Shown here: positions 18,199-27,362 of the stretch, piece after piece | How the letters are laid out: every line of letters starts with the position of its first letter | Numbering within the stretch: the stretch's first letter is position 1 | Source: Candidatus Electryonea clarkiae | Lineage (GTDB): Bacteria > Electryoneota > Electryoneia > Electryoneales > Electryoneaceae | Length of the DNA stretch: 57,583 nt | Assembly: GCA_030765455.1 (NCBI GenBank) | Contig: JAVCCM010000045.1 | Span: forward strand, 1 to 57,583 | Direction: 5' to 3' | The notes under the pieces: generated by a model | Databases searched by the model: none | Told to the model about the DNA's origin: nothing | The model's input: only the letters and a program-made list of their open reading frames with translations | Position numbers and translations under genes: made by a program

Positions 18199-21100
18199 TC
18201 AATATGCATCAGCTGATCTTACAAGACGGAGCCCAAGTTGATATGTGTGGGACAGTGGATGATATGAAAATCTAGCCCCTGATCGGCAACCTCCCCACCC
18301 ATCACCAAAACTCCCTCCACGAGCTACTCTTTGCGTTCCTGGAGGTACTAACCATGCCCTACCGTCTGATGGTGCATCTTCGTAATTATCATGCATCCAG
18401 TCGAAACAGAACTCTTTTACATTACCCTGTATATCATACAATCCCCATAGATTAGGATCTAACTGACCTACATCATGAGTAGCACCATCACTATTGTCGG
18501 TATACCAAGCATAGTCTTCTACATTCTCGTATTCCAAATCATCCCCCCAATGAAACTGCGTTTCAGATCCTGCACGACAAGCATATTCCCATTCAGATTC
18601 CGATGGAAGACGCCAAATAGAACTTGGGAGGTTCATATTTAGTGCATTTGTAAATTCTTGTACATCATTCCAAGAGACACTTTCAACAGGACGAATTCCT
18701 CCACGAAAGATAGATGGATTATATCCCAAAACTGCTTGCCATTCACTCTGTGTAACCTCATATTTACCCATCCAAAATCCATAACTTAGAGTAACAACAT
18801 GCCGGGGACGTGCATCCCCAGAACCCATCGTGAAATTACCTGGTGGAATCCAAACCATTTCAACCATCTCCTCAGTGTCACCAAGCTGAAATTCCCATTC
18901 CTGTCCGGCTTCCGGTTCAATTGAAAAACCCTTATCACTCTCGATCTGTTGAATGGCATTATTTGCTTTATCTCTGAACGATGCTGTTACAGGCGCATTC
19001 ATCACCCAGTCATCATTTTCCTCGATGGTAAATGAGTACTGATAACTCCCATCATTTTGATCTTCTAATGTAAATTCATCCCATTCGCCAATTTGTACCT
19101 CAGCAAATCCACCTATCTCGCTTCCGAAAAAATCATTCTGCAATTCCAGAATAATTGTTACTTCATCACCTGATTGAAGCATTCCCTCTCTTGTTGCTGT
19201 CCAATAGAAAGTGTCAACTTCCACCTGTGTGTCTAATCCAACAGAATCAGAGGCTGAACCTTCTGTATAGAAATCATTCCTGAACCATGCATATATGGTC
19301 GTCCATCCATCTTCATCATCTATATCCCAATTTATAAACTCTTCGTGTTCGATCCATTCCGTCAGGGAAGAATCAGGATTATCAGAAATTTTCATTTCGA
19401 GTATATTTGCATTCGGAAGTCCAATTGTCACTGTTGTTTGATTGGTATAGAAAACACCTTCCGGCAAAATGGATATTGCTGTTTGAAATGAGGCTGCTTC
19501 AATGTCATCATGGATAACTATTGATTCATCACCATTGGAAAATTTGAACTTTGCATATACTTTATGAATACCGGGAATACCTGATAACTCAAAATTCTCA
19601 ATAGTAGTTGAAAACGGTTGCCAGGTGGGATCAGATTGAATGTTTTCGCTGCTTGTATCTAAAGCTACCTCATCGACTCCTTCACCAGTCAGATTCAATA
19701 TTACAAACCTTGAGGGAGTTGTTTCATCACCATCGTTGATACTGATAGAAATCCCCAAATCTGCAATAATATCGTCCCATACAACTTCCGAGGGTACTTC
19801 AAAGCTATTTTTAAACTGCGCATATACTGAAAACTCTATTTCATCCAATTCTTCGAATGGATAGAAAACTTTCCTCTTCAATCGACCTAAGCCTTCATTT
19901 CCGTAAATATTTAAACCATTATCTCCTGATAATTCCCAGTCAAAAATTGTGTCGGTCATTGCAATCCAGTTTGCATCTGATAAATTACTTAAATTGCTGA
20001 TCTTTACACTGTCAGCATAATCAGCAAATAATGCAACATCTACAGTTACAGAAGTAACAGTATCATCATCCGTTGGGCTGATTATAATAATACCCGCATG
20101 CTCTACCATTTTTGCTTCGATATCATCACTTACGATATCAGTTGTCTCGTCATTTGAAAAGCGGAATCGTGCATAGACGTTCTTAATCCCAGCTCCAGTT
20201 GGTAATTCAAAACCTTCGATCAAGGCGGCAAATTGCTGCCAATCCGGATCGGACTCCAAGTTTTGAAGATTTGTATCTATTGCCATCTCATGAGGCTCAG
20301 GCATCGATAGCGATATGGTCACAAATCGGGATGTTGTGAAGGGATTATCACTGTTAATCAATACGCTTGGTATGATATCAAGAATTATATCGTCAGATAC
20401 AACTTCTGATGGTACTTCAAAATCATTCTTGAATTGTACAAATACTTCTGAGATGCTTTCATCCAAACCATAATTAGACAAAGGATCAGTATCTATTAGT
20501 CTGGATTTTCGACCGGTAGTGTGTGAATTAGATTCAGAGGAAACATTTGAATAACGACCTGCTACAATTTTTGTTTTTGTAGATTCCCGGAGTTTTCTTA
20601 CATCAGACCTTATATTTGGAACATCGCCGTTATTACCAGTCAGACCGTTTCCACTACTATATAAATCCCAATTCTCGTATGTTTCCGAAAAAGGAATCCA
20701 AACAGCATTTGAAAAAGCTTCGCTATTTGAAATCTTCATGCTATTTGCATACTGTGCTTGAATATTCAATGTGACGACATACGTATTTGAAGTATCACCG
20801 CCTTCAATTTCAATTGCCAATTCGGAAGGCATTAATGGTTCAATGCTATCGGAGATTACATCTGACGTATCACCATTATCATAAGCTATTTGAAGAAAAA
20901 CTGTTTTGGTTTCTGATCCTGTATTAAGTTGCCAGGTTTTTAAATTTACATAATCTTCCCATGCTGCATCGCTGAAATATGACTCGTTTGATATAATCAT
21001 TGTACCCGCGCCAAACGCCAATATGGTTAGCGATACATTCCTGGTGGGAGTTGATTCAACTGTTCCGCCCTCAATAACGAGAATAGGATCAGTATTTATT

Positions 21101-21492
21101 GTTATTGTTGCGATATTTGAGGTATCAGCTTTGCCAGATTCAATAAGTCCTATAAGATAGTAAGCATATTGATTGCCATTGACCGCAGTATCCTCAGCAC
21201 GCCTAACCTCCATAAAATTCTGCGTAAGTTCTATCAATAAAGAAAACGGTTCTTCATTGATGCTTCTATAAATCTGTATCCCAATCAATGCAGGGTTATC
21301 TACTTCATCCCAAGTTAATAGAATACCACCCCCAGCAATTTCAGCTTGAAGGTTGTATGGATTTCCTTCAGTATTTGGATTATCAGGATCAAGCGGATTT
21401 GAATGACCTGAAGATGACGGTTCTTTTTCACATGATAAGCTAAAGGCTATTAAAAGAATCAGAATTGCTGGCAGGAGCTGTGAATACTTCAT
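18199..21492 (-). CDS. Lipoprotein with FN3 domain, Ig-like repeats and SUMF1/FGE-like domain
   Basis: 1097 residues from the ATG at 21492, which has GGAGG 8 nt upstream inside the preceding gene; the ATG five codons earlier is less well placed. A lipobox FSLSC near residue 20 predicts lipidation. An FN3 domain follows (about 45-135), then some 600 residues of repeated modules marked by 'K-I-S-N-x-x-x-F/L-S-D/N-A-x-W' and 'Q-F-K-N-x-F-E-V-P-S-E-V-V'. The last ~220 residues are a sulfatase-modifying-factor (SUMF1/EgtB/PvdO) fold: WIPPGNFTMGS, Y-E-V-T-Q-S-E-W, LPSESEWEYACR, WGLYDIQGNVKEFCFDW, RGGSF. The two active-site cysteines of true formylglycine-generating enzyme are absent at the GGSF region (GGSFGDGWGGCRSGAR), so a binding or structural role is more likely than sulfatase activation. 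The start and the preceding stop overlap as ATGA. Confidence 0.82.
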   Translation of the reverse strand: MKYSQLLPAILILLIAFSLSCEKEPSSSGHSNPLDPDNPNTEGNPYNLQAEIAGGGILLTWDEVDNPALIGIQIYRSINEEPFSLLIELTQNFMEVRRAEDTAVNGNQYAYYLIGLIESGKADTSNIATITINTDPILVIEGGTVESTPTRNVSLTILAFGAGTMIISNESYFSDAAWEDYVNLKTWQLNTGSETKTVFLQIAYDNGDTSDVISDSIEPLMPSELAIEIEGGDTSNTYVVTLNIQAQYANSMKISNSEAFSNAVWIPFSETYENWDLYSSGNGLTGNNGDVPNIRSDVRKLRESTKTKIVAGRYSNVSSESNSHTTGRKSRLIDTDPLSNYGLDESISEVFVQFKNDFEVPSEVVSDDIILDIIPSVLINSDNPFTTSRFVTISLSMPEPHEMAIDTNLQNLESDPDWQQFAALIEGFELPTGAGIKNVYARFRFSNDETTDIVSDDIEAKMVEHAGIIIISPTDDDTVTSVTVDVALFADYADSVKISNLSNLSDANWIAMTDTIFDWELSGDNGLNIYGNEGLGRLKRKVFYPFEELDEIEFSVYAQFKNSFEVPSEVVWDDIIADLGISISINDGDETTPSRFVILNLTGEGVDEVALDTSSENIQSDPTWQPFSTTIENFELSGIPGIHKVYAKFKFSNGDESIVIHDDIEAASFQTAISILPEGVFYTNQTTVTIGLPNANILEMKISDNPDSSLTEWIEHEEFINWDIDDEDGWTTIYAWFRNDFYTEGSASDSVGLDTQVEVDTFYWTATREGMLQSGDEVTIILELQNDFFGSEIGGFAEVQIGEWDEFTLEDQNDGSYQYSFTIEENDDWVMNAPVTASFRDKANNAIQQIESDKGFSIEPEAGQEWEFQLGDTEEMVEMVWIPPGNFTMGSGDARPRHVVTLSYGFWMGKYEVTQSEWQAVLGYNPSIFRGGIRPVESVSWNDVQEFTNALNMNLPSSIWRLPSESEWEYACRAGSETQFHWGDDLEYENVEDYAWYTDNSDGATHDVGQLDPNLWGLYDIQGNVKEFCFDWMHDNYEDAPSDGRAWLVPPGTQRVARGGSFGDGWGGCRSGARFSYHPLSHTYQLGLRLVRSADAY

Positions 21493-23546
21493 TTCGATGC
21501 CCTCCATACATTATCTAACGGAACACTATATTTTATTCCTATGTAAGTCTTATTATTTGAGTCTTGATAGAAGTGAATACCTAATGCAGAAGATTCTTCA
21601 TTCTCGAAGTTTATTTCATTTTCTGAGTATTGTCTGATACCGATATACCTCGCATCGATAAGATTCCATAAATACACTCCACCGGCTATCACTGATGAAA
21701 TGATAATCTGTGTTTTCGCTGGACTAATTTCATCAAATCTATTTTTCTTCTCTTCATATTTCGCTGCTATGTCATCTGGAAATACAGCCCAGTGATACGC
21801 TTCATCAGCATCATTATAATCATTTACTTTTGAATTATAATTGACGATAGAATAAACAACATAACCAAGTGCCAGAGCTTCAGATGCTGCATAAGTATAT
21901 CCTATAGAACTGCGTTCAGCATATAACTGACCAAGTCCTGGACATAATGCTGATCTGATTAATGCTTTTGTGTTTGTTTTTGGTGTTAATGTCAGGGGTA
22001 CTTCAGTTACCTCGTTGTGCTTGACTTCTACATGATGTATTGCACCCTCTTCATATCCTGGACGACTTTGGAACAGTCTATAAATACCAATATCAATTTT
22101 GATATCATCAAGAGGTGCTGTCCCCAATCCACTGTCTTCCAATACTACAATTGTTCCAACCGGAAGCTCTGAAAATGAGAGAGTTCCCTGAAGCATAATC
22201 AATTCTGCAAAAACATTATAGGTTTTTTCAGCATTGACTTTTACGACCTCTATAAATGTTTCCCTGTCAGGTGCCGAAATCTCAACTGTGTATTCACCAA
22301 GAGTTAAATCCTCTACTAATGCCGGAACGGTCAACAGGGTATCGTCATTAAGTTTGATCAGCGCATCTTCGATTGATGAACTTATCTTGATACTTCCTTT
22401 CTTCCTGACCAAGTCTATCTGAACCTCTTCTATCTCACCAGGATCAATTTTGAAACCCTGGCTCCATGTCCTATAGCCACCCATTTCCGCCCGAATATCG
22501 TAGTAGTCCGGATTAAGATCATTGAGCGCTAAAGGAGCAACACCAACAGATTCACCATTCAACGAAATTCTTGCTGATTTGGGATTAGAATTGATCAGGA
22601 TCGAACCTGTTTTGATAAGGTCAACCTCGACTCGTTTTTTGTCAGCGGATGCAATGCTTACTTGTTCTTCATGAGTCACATAACCAGCTTTTATAAATCG
22701 AAGAGTATGATCACCTGCAGGAAGATCACCAATCATTTGAGGGGTTAATCCAATAGTTTCTCCGTCAAGTATCAAGGTTGCTTCCAGAGGGTTGGAATAG
22801 ACTTTTAAAGAAGCTCTTCCCTTTTCAAGAGGTATTTCAATCTTAGTGATATCGTCCGGCTGAACCATTATCATTGAATGACCAACAAGATCGAATTTCT
22901 TCAGTCTTACAAGGTGTTCTCCTGCTTTTAACTTTTCAACTGCGTGAGGAGTGACTTCGGATAGTTTTCTTCCATCGAGGAAGATCTCTGCACCGGCAGG
23001 ATCTGATTTAATAAATAAATCGCCCTCACCAATCAATACTATGGGTTCATTAGCTTCAAGCTCTCCATCTGTCTGGTAACCAGCCATCAATAATGCTGCA
23101 TCACGTATCTTTGTTGTTAGAATCTCATCGATTGTACATTGACAATCAGTGCTTTTGGCGCGCATGATCTTTCCGGATTCAACGTCAATAAGCCTGAGAT
23201 TTATTGTATGTGTATCACCTACTTTGGCTAACGACCCAGCAAGGATTTTTTCAACACCAAGTACTCGCCCTACTTCAATCGCACATTCATCGGAAGTACA
23301 ACCGGAAAGCTGAAAACCCTGTTCACCCAGAACACTTTCCATGTTATTCCGTTCGACTACAGTAAAACGACCTGTGTTGACAAGTTCCTGTCTTAATCTG
23401 TCAGAAAGTGGACGTTGATAGGTATGCGAGATTCCACCGGTTATGTCAAGATCAATGACAGCAATGTAGCTTTGCCCGACAAATTGAGCAGTCACCAAAC
23501 TGGACGCTACCAGCAGAATCAGTAATGTGAAGATAATCCTGCGCAA
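21489..23546 (-). CDS. CsgG/LpoB-like domain protein with five PEGA repeats and DUF5683 C-terminus
   Basis: 685 residues starting from a TTG with a strong AGGAGGGG ribosome-binding site. A signal peptide (about 1-21) precedes a CsgG/LpoB-like domain (about 26-155, 'Y-I-A-V-I-D-L-D' and R-x-x-L-V-N-T-G-R-F-T-V-V-E-R). Five consecutive PEGA beta-sandwich repeats of ~70 residues follow (about 172-520), each with a 'S-N/D-P-x-x-A-x-I-x-L-D/N-G' turn. The C-terminus (about 530-640) contains ALCPGLGQLY and two predicted hydrophobic helices, the DUF5683-type end. PEGA domains are thought to bind cell-envelope polymers; CsgG/LpoB-like domains occur in outer-membrane assembly proteins. The stop overlaps the SUMF1-like lipoprotein start, so the two proteins probably act together at the envelope. 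Confidence 0.85.
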   Translation of the reverse strand: MRRIIFTLLILLVASSLVTAQFVGQSYIAVIDLDITGGISHTYQRPLSDRLRQELVNTGRFTVVERNNMESVLGEQGFQLSGCTSDECAIEVGRVLGVEKILAGSLAKVGDTHTINLRLIDVESGKIMRAKSTDCQCTIDEILTTKIRDAALLMAGYQTDGELEANEPIVLIGEGDLFIKSDPAGAEIFLDGRKLSEVTPHAVEKLKAGEHLVRLKKFDLVGHSMIMVQPDDITKIEIPLEKGRASLKVYSNPLEATLILDGETIGLTPQMIGDLPAGDHTLRFIKAGYVTHEEQVSIASADKKRVEVDLIKTGSILINSNPKSARISLNGESVGVAPLALNDLNPDYYDIRAEMGGYRTWSQGFKIDPGEIEEVQIDLVRKKGSIKISSSIEDALIKLNDDTLLTVPALVEDLTLGEYTVEISAPDRETFIEVVKVNAEKTYNVFAELIMLQGTLSFSELPVGTIVVLEDSGLGTAPLDDIKIDIGIYRLFQSRPGYEEGAIHHVEVKHNEVTEVPLTLTPKTNTKALIRSALCPGLGQLYAERSSIGYTYAASEALALGYVVYSIVNYNSKVNDYNDADEAYHWAVFPDDIAAKYEEKKNRFDEISPAKTQIIISSVIAGGVYLWNLIDARYIGIRQYSENEINFENEESSALGIHFYQDSNNKTYIGIKYSVPLDNVWRASK

Positions 23547-23588
23547 AATTACCCCTCCTGTTTAACAGAAAAATTATTGCAGGAACGA

Positions 23589-25196
23589 TTATTTCAATAA
23601 TATTGTTTTCTTTATATCGGTTGAAATACCGTTACTCAAACGAATAAAATATATACCACTTGGGAAATCCTGAGCTTTCCAGATTACACTGTATTCACCT
23701 GGATTTTGCTTATTATTAATTAATGTTTCAACAGCTTGTCCGGTGATATTATAAACAGTGAGGTTAATAGTCGCTGGTTCAGGCAAAGCAAAATGAATTT
23801 CCACAGAAGAGTTGAACGGATTGGGATAAACAGATTCAATTCCGAACGATGTAGGAATTAATAGATCATTTCCCTCACCAACATCATATTCTCCACCCCA
23901 ACCCTCTAATCGTACAATTCTTTCCTGCTCGTTCGGATCATTACTATAAATGGTCAAAGTGCCTTCGTAGTGAATTTCTTCTTCCGGAACGAAGGTGATC
24001 AGGATTGAATCAGAGGAATCCGATGAGATGGTTAAATTTACTATTTCCTCAAAACGAAATGCTTCATTATCACAAAGCACGGAATCAAGAATCAAATCGC
24101 CTACACCAACATTATCAATTACCAATTCCCACTGCGCTGAATCACCAAGTGATATTGCACCGAAGTTATGATTAATCTCTCTAATTGAAATATCAGGATT
24201 TTGTTGGATGGCTTCAGAACAATCGTAGATCGTAAGTCCTGGACCAGTTACGAAAAGATAGTCATCATTGACAAATATCCCTATTGCAGCACTGGAGTCA
24301 TTCGTGTGATATCCAACCTCTGCAGGTTCTAAAGGATCTGATATGTCGATTACTCTAACACCGGCAGAGCCATACGCTAAAAAAGCGTAATCTCCACTTA
24401 TAGTAACATCATAACAATTAGAATCACCTTCATATAAGTAATGTCCAATTTGATAAGGATCTGTCGGATCAGAAACATCAATGATTTTCATTCCTCCTCC
24501 ACCGTCAGCTACAAACACTAATCCTTCAGAATATGCTAACCGAATAGCACTTGGTGCTTCGTTCGTGAAACCAGTTTCAAAAGGATTGGCAGGATCAGTG
24601 ATATCTACTACTGCAACACCTCCACTACCGACATATGCATAGTCTTCTGTTAAAACTATGCTATCAACACCTCGTCCATCAGGTCTATAGTGCCCCACTT
24701 CGAAAGGAGTACTTGGATCGTTAATATCAATGACATGTAATCCTAACTCATAATTTTGATAATTGCTGGAAACTATTAAGTAAACGTATGAGCCATTTAT
24801 TCCTAAATCTTCAGCGTTGTGCATTTGTCCATTACCGTCGAAATATCCGATCTCTTGCGGGTTATTGGCATTATTGATATCTATAATTCGTAAACTACCT
24901 AGATTATCAGCTAAATATACATATCGATCTGATAACTCTAATTGAACTGGGTAATCTGTAGTATCATAAAATCCAACCTCCTCGGGATTTGCTGGATCGC
25001 TTATGTTAATTATTCTAAGCCCGTGAGAATAAGCTATTACATAAGCAAAATCCCCTGATACTGCTACATCTCTTGCTGAACTTGGAATATTGCAGTAACC
25101 AACAAGAGTAACATTCAGGCTGTCCTGGGCGAGATTATCTTCATTTATACTTAACGTTATACAAACGATAGTGAAAAAGAGATTTCTGATTCGCAT
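23589..25196 (-). CDS. Secreted LVIVD-repeat propeller with T9SS sorting domain
   Basis: 535 residues. After a signal peptide (about 1-23) there are about seven LVIVD repeats (about 30-330), each carrying a '(R)-I-I-D-I-S-D-P-x-x-P-x-E-V-G-x-Y' unit, the fold of a surface beta-propeller. A choice-of-anchor D-type sandwich (about 340-435) precedes the sorting domain with VYPNPFNSSVEIHFALP and the end TDIKKTILLK. A GGGGAGA ribosome-binding site lies upstream of the ATG. It ends 42 bp before the CsgG/PEGA gene and probably leads a three-gene operon with it. Confidence 0.87.
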   Translation of the reverse strand: MRIRNLFFTIVCITLSINEDNLAQDSLNVTLVGYCNIPSSARDVAVSGDFAYVIAYSHGLRIINISDPANPEEVGFYDTTDYPVQLELSDRYVYLADNLGSLRIIDINNANNPQEIGYFDGNGQMHNAEDLGINGSYVYLIVSSNYQNYELGLHVIDINDPSTPFEVGHYRPDGRGVDSIVLTEDYAYVGSGGVAVVDITDPANPFETGFTNEAPSAIRLAYSEGLVFVADGGGGMKIIDVSDPTDPYQIGHYLYEGDSNCYDVTISGDYAFLAYGSAGVRVIDISDPLEPAEVGYHTNDSSAAIGIFVNDDYLFVTGPGLTIYDCSEAIQQNPDISIREINHNFGAISLGDSAQWELVIDNVGVGDLILDSVLCDNEAFRFEEIVNLTISSDSSDSILITFVPEEEIHYEGTLTIYSNDPNEQERIVRLEGWGGEYDVGEGNDLLIPTSFGIESVYPNPFNSSVEIHFALPEPATINLTVYNITGQAVETLINNKQNPGEYSVIWKAQDFPSGIYFIRLSNGISTDIKKTILLK

Positions 25197-25389
25197 CTTT
25201 TCGTCTCCCCTGAAAGTATATTAGAATATTAAGGGAGAATAACAATTAATTTGCTCGCATGAAAGCGATAAAGCCTTAGAATTGGAATAAGTTGGCAAAT
25301 ACAGGCATAAGAGCCTCTTGGAGCATACAAAATATAAACAAACCTTCGACCTTTAACCAGCACTTACGATTGTTGGCAAGTTTCTGGTA

Positions 25390-25932
25390 GATCTTGTCTC
25401 GCACAAAGGTGCAAAGAAAAAAAGAAAAACTTGATTCTTTATAAAAGAAGTTTGATAATAGATCTATCTTGTGATTCAGCACCGACAAGGCACATGGTGC
25501 CGATATTACTAATTCATAGATAATCGCAACATTGTAATAGGTGCTTGATTTAACAGGGAATAGATTTCAACATTCTCGCGGAAAACTAAGCGGGACTTGT
25601 CATCAATTTTATTGGATTTTCTCTATTAGAGTCATCCCAATGTATAAAATGTAACTGTGAACCATTCAATATGTCTTAACTGTAAGAAGCAACAAGAGGA
25701 TTTTTAGTGACTGACGGAAGGAGCGAGGCGAGAATTATCTGGCAGGCAGCATATGAGGAACATGGTGTTTCTATAATGAATTTCCTGGTAAGTCGTCTGA
25801 GGAATCGTGAAGATGCTGAAGACATTTTACAGGAAACTTTCATCCCTGCTATCAAGGCAACCAATGCGCTGCGTGAAAAAAGCAAGGTACGCCCTTACCT
25901 GTTCAGTATCGCTCATAACCTGATGGTTAATC
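25390..25932 (+). repeat. Direct-repeat copy of the sigma-factor promoter region and 5' end
   Basis: These 543 bp match 53818-54360 without gaps, at a constant offset of 28,428 bp; I count about 19 substitutions by eye, roughly 96% identity. The match begins abruptly at GATCTTGTCTCGCACAAAGG and ends abruptly in the middle of the coding sequence at ATGGTTAATC. The mismatches cluster just upstream of the ribosome-binding site. It is therefore a fairly recent duplication that carried about 320 bp of upstream DNA. Confidence 0.92.
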
Positions 25933-25946
25933 TCGTTCGGGTTTAA
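25707..25946 (+). pseudogene. Truncated ECF sigma factor (region 2 only)
   Basis: From a GTG start preceded by AGAGG, the first 75 codons are those of the ECF sigma factor at 54135-54677, with an Arg to Pro change in ETFI(P)AIKATN. After LMVN the sequence leaves homology, adds LVRV and stops, so region 4 (the -35-binding part) is missing. The 79-residue product would keep the core-RNA-polymerase-binding and -10-recognising region 2. It might therefore be an inert relic, or it could compete with the intact protein; I favour a relic. Confidence 0.88.
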
Positions 25947-25948
25947 TT

Positions 25949-26043
25949 CCCCGAAGCTTGCTTCGTTGCAATCAGATAGTCGGGATTTGGGTTTGAAGGA
26001 AGTCCCGGCAAGTCCAATTGATGCCTCGTAGCTTGCTGCGAGG
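25949..26043. repeat. REP-like palindromic element pair
   Basis: Two small palindromes with a shared core occur at the break of the truncated sigma gene: CGAAGC-TT-GCTTCG (25952-25965) and CCTCGTAGC-TT-GCTGCGAGG (26024-26043, one T-G pair). Both contain AGCTTGCT. The pairing of two such hairpins ~60 bp apart resembles REP/BIME units mobilised by REP-associated tyrosine transposases. On the minus strand they follow the GH63-like gene, where they could also slow mRNA decay. 25197-25389 upstream shows nothing that I recognise. Confidence 0.45.
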
Positions 26044-26083
26044 TCGTTCACTATTACTTTGAGGAGAGCATTGGCTTATTTCT

Positions 26084-27295
26084 CTATTTTAATTGATCCA
26101 GCCAATCTATCACCAGCGCTGCTGTCCATGTAAAATTCTCAGCACCCAAACCTTCCCCGGTTTCCGGATTGAAGTATTCTCTGAATCCGGACTGTTCAAC
26201 CAACGCCAGGGTTGATTCAACTAACTGATTTCCCAACGCCTTCGCGAGTAACCAATTCATGTTTATCCATACTGGACCCCGCCAATAGCAAAATGGATCG
26301 TAAAGAGTAGATTCAGTGGAAGTTGTGGGAAACGGAAAATTCGTGTTAAAATAAACCTGCAGGTTTGTCTTCAGGGATTGAACAATATCTTCCGGAAGAT
26401 CGTCAATTATCAACGGTACATAAGCTGCAAGAATATTGGAAGAAATTCTTTTGTTCGAAATGGTATCAAGATATTCAAATCTGCCAAGACGTGAATTCCA
26501 AAGCTTTTCTATCAATCCCTTGCGCAGTGATTTTGCCCTTTCATTTGCCTTCGACTCGACTTGACAGATAATAGCGAGTTCTGCTAACTCTTGTTCAGCA
26601 CGAGCAAGAATTGCAGTCATCATGGGATCATATACAACAAATGATCCCAAACCGTATTCTTTATCGGCGATCTCACTGACAAGCGCGAGATAGCGACGGT
26701 ATTGATCATTAGTGGGACGTTGCTTCGGATCAGTAACAATCTTTTGGTCGGTGCGTTCAAAATGTGGCGCCTTACGAGGGTCAATAGATTTTAGTGGTTC
26801 ATCCCATGCGGGGCTATTATCGAGTCCACTCTCCCATGGATGTGCAACCGCAACTAAATTCAGTCGGTTTGGATCACGTTGCGTCTTGAAAAAAAGATGC
26901 GCTTTTTCGGTGGCAATAACAAGAGGGCGAATATCATCTACTGAAATCCCTGCTTCGATAATTCGTCGCAAGGCAAATGCAAACACAGGGGGTTGGGTGA
27001 TAGAACTGGTCCCACTACAGCGCCACAATTCAGGACCAGGCGAATATCCTGAAGAATTAGGATCAAACCGGATATGAGGTACACGACCGTCTTCCCATTG
27101 CGCACCGAACAGGGTTTGCATTTCAATCAAAGCACGTTTGGGATCTACATGGCTCCATCCGATAGCGGCGAAAGCGCTGTCCCAAGCCCATTGATGCGGG
27201 TAGAGCAGAGGCGAGGGTACAGTATATGATCCCCGGTCGTTTTTCCGCAGAATATCTACGGCTTCTGTGTACAAGTTCTGTCGATTGAGGTTCAC
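26084..27295 (-). CDS. GH63/mannosylglycerate-hydrolase-like glycoside hydrolase
   Basis: 403 residues, no signal peptide, so cytoplasmic. The pattern PHQWAWDSAFAAIGWSHVDP, then Q-W-E-D-G-R-V-P-H-I-R-F, YWRGPVWINMNWL and GLGAENFTWTAALVIDWL is that of MGH1-like/GH63 (alpha/alpha)6-barrel hydrolases, which act on alpha-linked mannosyl- or glucosyl-glycerate and related sugars. The acidic residues of WDSAF and GAENF are in the places of the family's catalytic pair, though I cannot verify the assignment. It starts from GTG with AGG a few bases upstream, and is the last gene of the TonB-receptor operon, 67 bp after the ABC ATPase. It probably trims an imported oligosaccharide. Confidence 0.82.
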   Translation of the reverse strand: MNLNRQNLYTEAVDILRKNDRGSYTVPSPLLYPHQWAWDSAFAAIGWSHVDPKRALIEMQTLFGAQWEDGRVPHIRFDPNSSGYSPGPELWRCSGTSSITQPPVFAFALRRIIEAGISVDDIRPLVIATEKAHLFFKTQRDPNRLNLVAVAHPWESGLDNSPAWDEPLKSIDPRKAPHFERTDQKIVTDPKQRPTNDQYRRYLALVSEIADKEYGLGSFVVYDPMMTAILARAEQELAELAIICQVESKANERAKSLRKGLIEKLWNSRLGRFEYLDTISNKRISSNILAAYVPLIIDDLPEDIVQSLKTNLQVYFNTNFPFPTTSTESTLYDPFCYWRGPVWINMNWLLAKALGNQLVESTLALVEQSGFREYFNPETGEGLGAENFTWTAALVIDWLDQLK

Positions 27296-27362
27296 CTAAT
27301 ACCTGTTCACGTCCTATTAATACCGCTAAATTATTGCCGGATAGTACATTAAGGTATATATC

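Noticed and set aside
18199..21492. Active formylglycine-generating enzyme
   Set aside because: The SUMF1-like fold is present, but the cysteine pair needed for catalysis is not at the GGSF region and no sulfatase gene is nearby.
25276..25488. 70-codon minus-strand reading frame between the LVIVD gene and the duplicated segment
   Set aside because: Half of it lies in the duplicated upstream DNA, there is no ribosome-binding site or recognisable domain, and the composition is that of AT-rich non-coding DNA.
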